This document shows, in pieces, positions 25,831-34,448 of a stretch of 64,000 bases of DNA (its first letter is position 1; each line of letters begins with the position of its first letter). Location of the stretch: positions 6,001,501-6,065,500 of the forward strand of contig NZ_CP084742.1 of the NCBI RefSeq assembly GCF_020520285.1, written 5' to 3'. A program made the translations under genes and the position numbers. The DNA comes from Pseudomonas sp. L5B5 (GTDB lineage: Bacteria > Pseudomonadota > Gammaproteobacteria > Pseudomonadales > Pseudomonadaceae). The notes below the pieces were generated by a model that worked only from the letters and a program-made list of their open reading frames with translations, made no database searches and was not told where the DNA came from.

Positions 25831-27312
25831 ATGGCTATGGACTTGACCAGCATGTTGCTTGGCCTGGCGGGTGCGGCGCTGCCTCTGCTGGCGTTGGCCT
25901 GGCAACTGCAGCGGCGCGCAAGTTCCCGCCAGGTCGAGTTGTCCCTCCTGGAGGAGCGCCTCGCCACGGCCCAGATGGCCCAGGAAGGTCTTTTGGCGCA
26001 GCTGGATGCCAGTCGCGACGAAGTCAGCGACCTGAGTCAGGCCAATGCCCTCAAGCAAGCGGACCTGGCCGCCCTGGGCCGCGAGGTCGAGCTGCTGCAG
26101 ATCGAGCGCGACAATTCCCGTGATGCAGCCCACGCCTGGAGCCTGGAGCGGGGAGCCAAGGAAAACGAACTGCGCCGGCTGGATGCCCAGGCCGCTTCGC
26201 TGGCTGCCGAGCTGCGCGAGCAACAGGAAAGCCATCAACAGCGCCTGATGGACCTGCAGGGTTCCCGGGATGAACTGCGAGCACAGTTCGCCGAGCTGGC
26301 GGGCAAGATTTTCGATGAGCGCGAGCAGCGTTTCGCCGAAACCAGCCAGCAGCGGCTGGGGCAATTGCTGGACCCGCTCAAGGAGCGCATTCAGTCCTTC
26401 GAAAAAAGGGTGGAAGAAAGCTATCAGTCCGAGGCCCGCGAGCGTTTTTCCCTGGCCAAGGAACTGGAGCGCCTACAGCAGTTGAACCTGCGTCTGAGTG
26501 ATGAAGCCACCAACCTGACTCGTGCCCTCAAGGGCCAGAAAACCCAGGGCAACTGGGGCGAACTGATCCTCGAGCGGGTGCTGGAGCACGCCGGCCTGGA
26601 AAAGGGCCGCGAATACCAGACCCAGGTCAGTCTCAAGGGGCCGGACGGGGAGCGGTTCCAGCCCGATGTGCTGATCATGCTGCCCGGCGACAAACAGGTG
26701 GTGGTGGACTCCAAGGTCAGCCTCACTGCCTATCAGCAGTATGTCGGCAGCGATGATCCGCAGGTTGCCCAGGCGGCCTTGAAGCAGCACGTCCTGTCGC
26801 TGCGCAATCATGTCAAGGGATTGGCCGGCAAGGACTACAAGCGCCTCGAGGGTTTGCACAGCCTGGATTTCGTCCTGTTGTTCGTGCCCGTTGAAGCGGC
26901 TTTCTCCGCGGCATTGCAAGCCGAGCCCAACCTGTTCCAGGAAGCGTTCGACCGGCATATCGTGATCGTCAGCCCAACTACCTTGCTTGCCACCTTGCGG
27001 GTGATCGACAGCCTGTGGAAGCAGGAGCGCCAGAGCCAGAATGCCCGGGAGATCGCCGAGCGCGCAGGCTGGCTCTATGACAAGTTCGTGCTGTTCATCC
27101 AGGACCTGGATGAAATCGGCGGTCGTCTGCAGCAGCTGGACAAGGCCTACGCGGCGGCGCGTAACAAGTTGACCGAGGGGCGCGGTAACCTGATCAGCCG
27201 CAGCGAACAGCTCAAGCTGCTCGGGGCTCGCGCCAGCAAGAGCTTGCCGGCGGACCTGCTGGAGCAAGCAATGACCGATATCGATGGGCGCGAGCTGGAA
27301 CTGCCGGACTGA
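25831..27312 (+). CDS. rmuC: DNA recombination protein RmuC
   Basis: RmuC limits inversion between short inverted repeats and has a PD-(D/E)XK-like nuclease fold (PF02646). The 493-residue protein starts with a membrane anchor (LTSMLLGLAGAALPLLALAWQLQ), then a long coiled coil to about residue 200 rich in Glu, Gln and Leu (LSLLEERLATAQMAQEGLLAQLDASRDEV as an example region). The conserved core follows: KGQKTQGNWGELILERVLE, KGPDGERFQPDVLIMLPG, VVVDSKVSLTAY and LLFVPVEAAF. The ATG at 25831 has AGGAG seven bases upstream, favoured over the ATG at 25816. It is convergent with the hybrid kinase gene. Confidence 0.94.
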   Translation: MAMDLTSMLLGLAGAALPLLALAWQLQRRASSRQVELSLLEERLATAQMAQEGLLAQLDASRDEVSDLSQANALKQADLAALGREVELLQIERDNSRDAAHAWSLERGAKENELRRLDAQAASLAAELREQQESHQQRLMDLQGSRDELRAQFAELAGKIFDEREQRFAETSQQRLGQLLDPLKERIQSFEKRVEESYQSEARERFSLAKELERLQQLNLRLSDEATNLTRALKGQKTQGNWGELILERVLEHAGLEKGREYQTQVSLKGPDGERFQPDVLIMLPGDKQVVVDSKVSLTAYQQYVGSDDPQVAQAALKQHVLSLRNHVKGLAGKDYKRLEGLHSLDFVLLFVPVEAAFSAALQAEPNLFQEAFDRHIVIVSPTTLLATLRVIDSLWKQERQSQNAREIAERAGWLYDKFVLFIQDLDEIGGRLQQLDKAYAAARNKLTEGRGNLISRSEQLKLLGARASKSLPADLLEQAMTDIDGRELELPD

Positions 27313-27327
27313 TCCGTCCGGCGCCTG

Positions 27328-30300
27328 TCAGCCCAGGGGCAGGTGCCGGCTGAGCAGGGCACGCAAAGCGGCGGGCTTCACCGGCTTGGGCAGGTAGTCC
27401 AAGCCAGCAGCATGTACCTGGGCGACCATTTCCGGGCGGCCATCGGCGCTGATCACGACACCAGGCACCGGCTCGCCCAGTTGGGTTCGCAACCACGCCA
27501 TGACCTCTGTCCCGGTTTCCCCGTCGTCCAGGTGATAGTCCACCAGCGCCAGTTGCGGCCGTATGCCTTGCGCGAGCAGCGCGGCACACTCCTCGCGGTT
27601 GCGCGCAGTCCAGACCTGGCAGCCCCAGCGGGTCAGCAGGCTGTTCATGCCGATCAGGATGCTGTCTTCATTATCGACGCACAGCACTTGCCCGCCGTTG
27701 AGGGGCTGTCCATTCAGTTCCGCTGCCTTGCCGGGCATTGCTGTGCTGCTGCGGGCCAGTGGGACGCTGACGCTGAAAACACTGCCTTTGCCCGGCCAGG
27801 AGCGCACCTGCAGCGGATGACCGAGCACGCGGCACAGGCCGTCGGCAATCGCCAGGCCCAGGCCCAGGCCTTTTTCGGCGCGGGTCTGATGGCTGTCCAG
27901 GCGTTTGAATTCCTCGAAGATCACTTGCTGCTTGTCCAGCGGAATGCCCGGGCCACGGTCCCAGACTTCCAGGCTCAGCATGTCGCCGCGGCGCCTTGCG
28001 CCCAGCAACACCGGACCCTTGGCATAACGGAAGGCGTTGGTCAGGAAGTTCTGCAGGACCCGGCGCAGCAGCTTGCTGTCGCTGTCGACGCGCAGGTGGC
28101 TGCCCCGCACCCGGAACTGCAGGCCCTGTTCCTGGGCCAGGGCCCTGAACTCCGTGGCCAGGGGGTCGAACAGTTCGTTGAGGATGAAAGGCTTGCGGTC
28201 TGGTGTGATCTTGCCGTTTTCCAGGCGTGAAATGTCCAGCAGGTCGCTGATCAGGTCCTCGGCGGAGCGCAGCGAGCTGTCCAGGTGTTGCACCAGTTGC
28301 TGGGCCTCTGCCGATAAGCCGTCTTCCTGGTGGGAGAGGGCGGCGGAAAAGAGTCTTGCGGCATTCAAGGGCTGCATCAGGTCATGACTGACCGCGGCCA
28401 GGAAGCGTGTCTTGGACTGGTTGGCCGCTTCTGCGGTGCCCTTGGCATCGGTCAGCGCCGCGTTGAGTTGCGACAATTCATGAGTACGTTCCGCCACCCT
28501 TTGTTCCAGGCCCTCGTTGGCCTCGGTGAGTGCCTGCTCGGCCTCGCGGAACGGGGTGATATCGGTGAAACTCATGACAAACCCGCCACCTGGCATCGGG
28601 TTGCCGATCAGCTCGATCACCCGGCCATTGGGGAACAAGCGCTCGGACGTGTGGGCTCGACCCTGGCGCATCCAGTGCAGGCGCCGGGCCACATGCACCT
28701 CGGCTTCGCCGGGGCCGCACAGGCCGCGCTCGGCATTGTGACGGATGATGTCGGCAATCGGTCGGCCGACGCTGATCAATCCTTCGGGGTAATTGAACAG
28801 CTCCAGGTAGCGGCGATTCCAGGCCACCAGTTTCAGGGACTGGTCCACCACGCTGATGCCCTGGGTGATGTTCTCGATCGCCCCTTGTAGCAGGGCACGG
28901 TTGAACTGCAGGACTTCGGAGGCTTCGTCGGCGATGCGCACCACGTCCTCGAGCTGCATTTCCCGACCCTCAATGGCGGCCTTGACCACCGCACGGGTCG
29001 AGGAGGCCCCGAGCACGCCGGCCAGCAGGCGCTCGGTATGGGCTATCCATTCGCCGTCGGCGTTCTGGTTCGGGTTGAAGCCCTTGCCCTGGCGATAGGC
29101 GAAGCGGATGAAGCTCTGGCGAGCGCGTTCATCGCCGACAAAACGCGCGGCCAGCTTCAGCAGGTCGTCGATCTGCACTGCCAGCATCGAGCGTGAGCTC
29201 AGGCGGCCGGTGATTTCCTGGCCGATGAAGCGCCCAGCCTGCCAGTGCTCGGAAACCCGCGTGCGCGACAGCACCGAAACCCAGGCGAACAGGGTGAAGT
29301 TGCCGGCCATGGACAGCACCACGCCCTGGGTCAAGGGCGTGATTGGCAGGTTCAACGGATTGCTGTGCAGCCAGGCCAGGCCCGGGAAGCTGTTCAGGGA
29401 CCAGCCCAGGCTGTGGGCGGCGATCGGCAGGACCAGGGTGTAGAACCAGATGAACGTACCGGCCGCGAGGCCCGCGAACACCCCCCGGCGGTTGGCTTGT
29501 TTCCAGTACAGAGCGCCAAGCATGGCCGGGGCCAGCTGGGTCACGGCCGCGAAGGCGATCTGGCCAATGGTGGCCAGGCTGGCGGTGGAGCCCAGCAGCC
29601 GGTAGCTGACATAGGCCAGCAGCAGGATGGCGACGATGCTCACCCGTCGGACGGAGAGCATCCAGTGGCGGAACACCTCGAAGGGGCGTTCGGCATTCTT
29701 GTGCCGCAGCAACCAGGGCAGCAGCATGTCGTTGGAAACCATGGTGGAGAGCGCCACGCTGGCGACGATCACCATGCCGGTGGCCGCCGACGCTCCGCCG
29801 ATGAAGGCCAGCAGCGCCAGGGCCGGATGGGCCTGGGCCAGCGGCAGGCTGATGACGAAGGAGTCCGGGAGCACGCTGCTGGGCAGGAGCATCTGCCCGG
29901 CCAGGGCAATAGGCACCACGAACAGTGCGGCCAGGGCCAGGTAGGCCGGGAATACCCACTTGGCCAGGCGCAGGTCCTGGGGCTCGATGTTCTCCACCAC
30001 GGTGACGTGGAACTGCCGTGGCAGGCAGATGATCGCCATCATCGCCACACCTGTCTGCACCACCATCGACGGCCAGTTGATGGTTTCTTCCCAGTACTGT
30101 TCCAGGCGTGGCGCCAGCATGGCCTGGCTGAACAGGTCGTCGAAGCCGTCATACAGGCCGAAGGTGACGAAGACTCCAACCGCCAGGAAGGCGAACAGCT
30201 TGACCAGGGACTCGAAGGCGATTGCCAGCACCATGCCCCGGTGGTGCTCGGTGGCGTCCAGGTTGCGGGTGCCGAAGACGATGGTGAACAGGGCCAGGAT

Positions 30301-30801
30301 CAACGACACGATCAGCGCCGTGTCCTGGGCGCGGGTGCCCGTGGTGTCGGCGCCGGCACCGATCAGCAGGTTGACCCCCAGCACGATGCCCTTGAGCTGC
30401 AGCGCGATATAGGGCAGCACGCCCACCAGGCAGATCAGCGCCACCACCACTGCCAGTGACTGGGATTTGCCATAGCGGGCGGCGATGAAGTCGGCGATGG
30501 AGGTGATGTTCTCCTGCTTGCTGATGATCACCATCTTCTGCAGCACCCAGGGCGCGAACACCAGCAGCAGGATCGGCCCCAGGTAGATCGGCAGGAAGGC
30601 CCACAATTGTTCGGTGGCCTGGCCCACTGCACCAAAGAAGGTCCAGCTGGTGCAGTACACCGCCAACGAGAGGCTGTACACCCAGGCCCGTACGCGCGGC
30701 GGAAGGGGCGCGCTGCGACGGTCGCCGTAGAAGGCGATGGCGAACATGATGGCCATATAGGCTAGGGCAACGGCTGCAATCAGCCCGCTGGACAACGACA
30801 T
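27328..30801 (-). CDS. mxtR: Hybrid sensor kinase with sodium-solute-symporter sensor (MxtR/CrbS type)
   Basis: A 1157-residue inner-membrane kinase. Residues 1-520 form a PutP-like sodium:solute symporter module with about 13 membrane segments. A PAS domain follows at about 635-755, a coiled coil at 755-795, HisKA with the phosphorylated His806 (AVSHDLMQPLNAARLF), a HATPase domain (N box FLTNAFRYA, G boxes DRGPGIP and GLGLGLAIADGL) and a C-terminal receiver with phosphoacceptor Asp1088 (LALVDYHLDDG). This order matches MxtR/CrbS of pseudomonads, which with response regulator ErdR/CrbR controls acetate metabolism and, in some strains, secondary metabolites. No separate response-regulator gene is adjacent. 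The symbol is assigned by architecture and length. Confidence 0.9.
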   Translation of the reverse strand: MSLSSGLIAAVALAYMAIMFAIAFYGDRRSAPLPPRVRAWVYSLSLAVYCTSWTFFGAVGQATEQLWAFLPIYLGPILLLVFAPWVLQKMVIISKQENITSIADFIAARYGKSQSLAVVVALICLVGVLPYIALQLKGIVLGVNLLIGAGADTTGTRAQDTALIVSLILALFTIVFGTRNLDATEHHRGMVLAIAFESLVKLFAFLAVGVFVTFGLYDGFDDLFSQAMLAPRLEQYWEETINWPSMVVQTGVAMMAIICLPRQFHVTVVENIEPQDLRLAKWVFPAYLALAALFVVPIALAGQMLLPSSVLPDSFVISLPLAQAHPALALLAFIGGASAATGMVIVASVALSTMVSNDMLLPWLLRHKNAERPFEVFRHWMLSVRRVSIVAILLLAYVSYRLLGSTASLATIGQIAFAAVTQLAPAMLGALYWKQANRRGVFAGLAAGTFIWFYTLVLPIAAHSLGWSLNSFPGLAWLHSNPLNLPITPLTQGVVLSMAGNFTLFAWVSVLSRTRVSEHWQAGRFIGQEITGRLSSRSMLAVQIDDLLKLAARFVGDERARQSFIRFAYRQGKGFNPNQNADGEWIAHTERLLAGVLGASSTRAVVKAAIEGREMQLEDVVRIADEASEVLQFNRALLQGAIENITQGISVVDQSLKLVAWNRRYLELFNYPEGLISVGRPIADIIRHNAERGLCGPGEAEVHVARRLHWMRQGRAHTSERLFPNGRVIELIGNPMPGGGFVMSFTDITPFREAEQALTEANEGLEQRVAERTHELSQLNAALTDAKGTAEAANQSKTRFLAAVSHDLMQPLNAARLFSAALSHQEDGLSAEAQQLVQHLDSSLRSAEDLISDLLDISRLENGKITPDRKPFILNELFDPLATEFRALAQEQGLQFRVRGSHLRVDSDSKLLRRVLQNFLTNAFRYAKGPVLLGARRRGDMLSLEVWDRGPGIPLDKQQVIFEEFKRLDSHQTRAEKGLGLGLAIADGLCRVLGHPLQVRSWPGKGSVFSVSVPLARSSTAMPGKAAELNGQPLNGGQVLCVDNEDSILIGMNSLLTRWGCQVWTARNREECAALLAQGIRPQLALVDYHLDDGETGTEVMAWLRTQLGEPVPGVVISADGRPEMVAQVHAAGLDYLPKPVKPAALRALLSRHLPLG

Positions 30802-30944
30802 GGGAACTCCGAAGCAGATACACCGGGCACATTAGCCCGGCCAGACAGTCTGGCACGATGTCGGGTTGTCGTCAGTGTCGACCAAGGTATCAGCGCGGCC
30901 TGATGTCGCAGGGCTTGTTCACCCGTCAGGCACAGGGGGGCGGG

Positions 30945-31502
30945 TCATGCCTTTGGTGATGGCAGCAAGGCGATGTCGATCAGTTCGTGGAGCTCCTGCA
31001 GCTTGAGGGGCGCGGCAGCGAACAGGATTCGGAACACCGTGGGCGCCACGATCAGGTTCAGCAACCGGTCCACCTCCGGCAGGCTGGCATCGCTGGCCCG
31101 ATAACGCTCGAGAATGATCTGCAACTGGCCGCCGAGGATGGTCGCGCAGTACCCAGGGGTGGCGCTGCATTGCACGTCGCGCATCATGTTGCGCCCGGGC
31201 TCGGAGCTCATTTCATCCAGATACTGTTCTGCCCAGGCCCGCAGGTCGCCGCGCAGGCTGCCGGTGTCGGCCGGTTCGCTGTCCGGGTGCATGTGGGCCA
31301 GGGCGACATCGGCGAGCAGGGTCGCCAGATCGCCCCAGCGCCGGTAGATGGTCGAGGGAGTGACGCCGGCGCGGCTGGCGATCTGCGGGACGGTCAGGCT
31401 CGAGCGCTCCTGTTCCTCAAGAAGCTCGCGCACTGCCCGGTGGATGGATTCCTGGACCCGGGCGCTGCGACCGCCTGGGCGTAAACCTTCTCTGATAATC
31501 AT
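30945..31502 (-). CDS. TetR/AcrR family transcriptional regulator
   Basis: A 185-residue repressor. The N-terminal DNA-binding domain includes RVQESIHRAVRELLEEQERSSLTVPQIASRAGVTPSTIYRRWGDLATLL, the typical TetR helix-turn-helix ending in YRRWG, a form usual in the TetR_C_11-like subgroup. The ligand domain follows with SSEPGRNMMRDVQCSATPG. The ATG at 31502 is used with AAGG about ten bases upstream. It is divergent from an MFS gene with a 93-base shared region containing inverted AT-rich motifs, the usual layout of a TetR-controlled efflux pump. Confidence 0.9.
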   Translation of the reverse strand: MIIREGLRPGGRSARVQESIHRAVRELLEEQERSSLTVPQIASRAGVTPSTIYRRWGDLATLLADVALAHMHPDSEPADTGSLRGDLRAWAEQYLDEMSSEPGRNMMRDVQCSATPGYCATILGGQLQIILERYRASDASLPEVDRLLNLIVAPTVFRILFAAAPLKLQELHELIDIALLPSPKA

Positions 31503-31517
31503 GGGGTCGAACCTTAA

Positions 31518-31582
31518 CACAAAGAATTTGCTTTAAGCCCCTGGCGGTAGCACACTTCGCAAAAGCAAAATATTAGCTTTAG
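31518..31582. promoter_or_regulatory. Divergent TetR/MFS control region
   Basis: The 93-base region between the TetR and MFS genes contains AATTTGCTTT (about 31526-31535) and its approximate inverse AAAGCAAAAT (about 31563-31572), followed by TTAGCTTTAGCG. These are plausible TetR operators covering both promoters. Confidence 0.5.
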
Positions 31583-31595
31583 CGGAGCGTGCCCT

Positions 31596-32801
31596 ATGCC
31601 TGATGCCATCGACACTCGCGTGTCCAACCGTTGCAGCCTGGTTTTCCTGGCGGTGACCCTGCTCGGTTTCCTGGCCGCCTCCAGCGTGCCAACCCCCTTG
31701 TACCACCTGTATCAGCAAAGCCTGCACTTTTCGCCGGCGATGCTGACGCTGGTATTCGGTGTCTATGCGATGAGCCTTCTGGCGGCGTTGCTTACGGTTG
31801 GATCGTTATCGGACTACCTGGGACGTCGTCCAGTGATTTTCATCGGCCTGCTGCTCAACGGCCTGGCGATGCTGCTCTTCATCAATGAGAGCAGCGTGCA
31901 ATGGTTGATCGCAGCGCGAATGGTGCAGGGGTTCGCCACCGGCATGGCTACCAGTGCGCTGGGAGCCGCGCTGCTGGATACTGATCGCCGGCAGGGGCCG
32001 TTGATCAACAGCGTCGCGCCGCTGCTGGGCATGGCGTGTGGCGCCATGGGCGCCAGCCTGCTGGTGGAGCTCGCGCCGCTGCCGCTGCAACTGAGCTACT
32101 GGCTGCTGTTGGGGCTGTTCGTGCTGCAGGCGGTGTACCTCTGGCGCCTGCCGGAAAGCGTCAGCCGGCAACCCGGGGCGTGGGCGTCCCTGAGACCGAC
32201 CCTGCATGTGCCGCCGCAAGCGCGACGCGCGTTGTGGCTGGCGCTGCCGGTGGATGTGGCGGTCTGGGCGGTGGGCGGGTTCTACCTGTCCCTGGCGCCG
32301 TCCCTGGTGCGAGCCGCCACCGGCTCCACCTCGAACCTGATCGGTGGGGCGCTGGTCGCCGTACTGACGCTCAGCGGTGCGACGATGATCTACGGCCTGC
32401 GCGAACGTCATCCCGAATCGGTCCTGCGCTTGGGGGCCGGATTGCTGGCGCTGGGGATGCTACTGATCCTTGGCGCGGTGCACAGCGCCAGTCTGCTGTT
32501 GTTCTTCTTCGGGACCCTGGTGCTGGGCAGCGGCTTCGGTGGTGGTTTCCTGGGGGCGTTGCGCAGTGTCGTGCCCCTGGCCTTGCCCCATGAGCGGGCA
32601 GGGCTGCTGTCGGCATTCTATGTCCTGAGCTACCTGGCGTTCTGCTTGCCGGCACTGCTGGCCGGGAGCCTCGCCCGCAGTAACGGGCTGATCGCCACCA
32701 CTGATGGTTATGGCGCGGTGCTGATCCTATTGGCCCTTGGCGCACTGATGGCCCTGATGCGACGCCGCCCGGCCTTGCAATGTGATGCGCCAGGGTCCTG
32801 A
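31596..32801 (+). CDS. MFS transporter, divergent from TetR regulator
   Basis: A 401-residue major facilitator with 12 predicted membrane segments. The loop between helices 2 and 3 reads GSLSDYLGRRPVIFIGLLLNG, matching the MFS consensus. Gene organisation with a divergent TetR repressor indicates an efflux pump for a toxic or signalling compound; no substrate can be stated. The C-terminus is basic (LMRRRPALQCDAPGS). The start at 31596 is preceded by AGCGGAG, a good ribosome-binding site. Confidence 0.88.
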   Translation: MPDAIDTRVSNRCSLVFLAVTLLGFLAASSVPTPLYHLYQQSLHFSPAMLTLVFGVYAMSLLAALLTVGSLSDYLGRRPVIFIGLLLNGLAMLLFINESSVQWLIAARMVQGFATGMATSALGAALLDTDRRQGPLINSVAPLLGMACGAMGASLLVELAPLPLQLSYWLLLGLFVLQAVYLWRLPESVSRQPGAWASLRPTLHVPPQARRALWLALPVDVAVWAVGGFYLSLAPSLVRAATGSTSNLIGGALVAVLTLSGATMIYGLRERHPESVLRLGAGLLALGMLLILGAVHSASLLLFFFGTLVLGSGFGGGFLGALRSVVPLALPHERAGLLSAFYVLSYLAFCLPALLAGSLARSNGLIATTDGYGAVLILLALGALMALMRRRPALQCDAPGS

Positions 32802-33213
32802 ACCCAAGTGTCGACCGTCCTTTGATCGAAGTTGATGGACACTTGGGGGCTGTGTCTCCGGCAGAGACACTGCTACTCAAGCAATGCGAGTACGGGAAGT
32901 ATGCAGTCGTGGGAGAGCAGTTGCCCGATGAGCAGGCAGTCGACAATGCAATGCGCTACCTTTTTGCGTTTCCTGCTGCTCGGAGGTGATGAGAGTGTGG
33001 CGAGTCATGAGCGTGGGTTACTCCTGGAAGGGGTCTTTATCACGAGTACGCTCAATTTTATCGGTACTCCGGCCTGGCCCGGCGCAAGGAATAGAAGCGC
33101 TCGCTGCTCTATATCTGCAAAACAGATAACAGTTAGAGAAATTACCCGTTATATAGATATTCGATCCGGTTCTACCATGGGCTCAACCTCTTCAGAGGAC
33201 AGGAGACCCCATC
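32802..33213. other. 412-base gap with a possible degenerate short gene
   Basis: The region between the MFS and TDT genes is open in one plus frame up to the stop at 32987-32989. This frame gives a protein-like sequence (LIEVDGHLGAVSPAETLLL, then KQCEYGKYAVVGEQLPDEQ, ending AFPAARR) of about 55 residues from a TTG at 32822, but no ATG or good ribosome-binding site precedes it. It may be a TTG-started small protein or the remnant of a longer gene. The second half (33000-33200) is AT-rich with TTATATAGATATT and should contain the TDT promoter. Confidence 0.35.
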
Positions 33214-34365
33214 GTGACATGTACCCAAAGCGTCAAAGTTGGCCGCCGGCCCTTGAGTCATCTGCAGCATCCGCGTGAAGCCATTCGCCAGTTCACCCCC
33301 AACTGGTTCGCCGCCACCATGGGCACCGGCGTCCTCGCCCTCGCGCTGGCCCAATGGCCAGCCGAGGTTCCCGGGCTGCGCCTGGTGGCGGAGGGGTTCT
33401 GGTGGCTGACCATCGCCCTGTTCCTGCTGTTTACCGCGATGTACACCGCGCGTTGGGTAATGTTCTTCGACGAGGCGCGGCGGATCTTCGGACATTCCAC
33501 GGTCTCGATGTTCTTCGGCACCATTCCCATGGGACTGGCCACCATCATCAATGGCCTGCTGTTGTTCGGTCATGCCCACTGGGGCGATGCAGTGTTGGTG
33601 CCGGCGCAACTGCTCTGGTGGCTGGACGTGGCCATGTCGCTGGCATGTGGGGTGCTGATTCCCTACATGATGTTCACCCGCCAGGAGCACAGCATCGACC
33701 AGATGACCGCTGTCTGGCTGCTGCCTGTGGTGGCGGCCGAGGTGGCTGCGGCCAGCGGTGGCTTGCTGGCTCCGCATCTGGTGGATGCCCATGCGCAGCT
33801 GGTGATGTTGAGTACCAGCTACGTGCTATGGGCTTTTTCGCTGCCGGTGGCGTTCAGCATCCTGACCATCCTGTTGCTGCGCATGGCCCTGCACAAGCTG
33901 CCCCATGAAAGCATGGCGGCCTCGAGCTGGCTGGCCCTGGGGCCGATCGGCACGGGCGCCCTGGGCATGCTGGTGCTGGGCGCGGACGCTCCGGCGATCT
34001 TCGCCGCCAATGGCCTGTCGGGCATCGGCGAAATCGCGGCCGGCCTGGGGCTGGTGGCGGGCTTGACCCTCTGGGGGTTCGGCCTGTGGTGGATGCTCAT
34101 GGCAGTGTTGATCACTCGGCGCTATCTGAGCGAAGGAATCCCCTTCAACCTTGGCTGGTGGGGGTTTACCTTCCCCCTGGGGGTGTACTCGCTGGCGACG
34201 CTCAAGCTGGGCAGCACGTTGCACCTGGTGTTCTTCGATGTCGTGGGCGCTGTGCTGGTGGCGGCCCTGGCCGTGATGTGGCTGATCGTTGCCAGGCGCA
34301 CGTTGCAGGGCGCCTATAAAGGAGAGCTGTTTGTTTCGCCGTGCATTGCCGGCCTACATAAATAA
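33214..34365 (+). CDS. TDT/SLAC1 family transporter (TehA-like)
   Basis: A 383-residue, ten-segment membrane protein of the tellurite-resistance/dicarboxylate transporter family (PF03595, voltage-dependent anion channel). The start region REAIRQFTPNWFAATMGTGVLALAL is the family's first helix signature, and further helices repeat the pattern (LWWLDVAMSLACGVLIPYMMF, WWGFTFPLGVYSLATLKLG). Members move malate, sulfite or anions; the substrate here is unknown. The GTG start at 33214 is preceded by AGGAGA seven bases upstream. Confidence 0.88.
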   Translation: MTCTQSVKVGRRPLSHLQHPREAIRQFTPNWFAATMGTGVLALALAQWPAEVPGLRLVAEGFWWLTIALFLLFTAMYTARWVMFFDEARRIFGHSTVSMFFGTIPMGLATIINGLLLFGHAHWGDAVLVPAQLLWWLDVAMSLACGVLIPYMMFTRQEHSIDQMTAVWLLPVVAAEVAAASGGLLAPHLVDAHAQLVMLSTSYVLWAFSLPVAFSILTILLLRMALHKLPHESMAASSWLALGPIGTGALGMLVLGADAPAIFAANGLSGIGEIAAGLGLVAGLTLWGFGLWWMLMAVLITRRYLSEGIPFNLGWWGFTFPLGVYSLATLKLGSTLHLVFFDVVGAVLVAALAVMWLIVARRTLQGAYKGELFVSPCIAGLHK

Positions 34366-34448
34366 TCGGCAAACACAGGTAAGGTTGTGGCCTGGATCGA
34401 AGTGCGGCATTCCAATAACAGTATCCTCGCCACTCAGGAACACGGAAG

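Noticed and set aside
32832..33278. A 148-codon plus frame before the TDT gene
   Set aside because: It is Ser/Arg-rich, overlaps the TDT start and lacks a ribosome-binding site; a different frame in the same area looks more protein-like.
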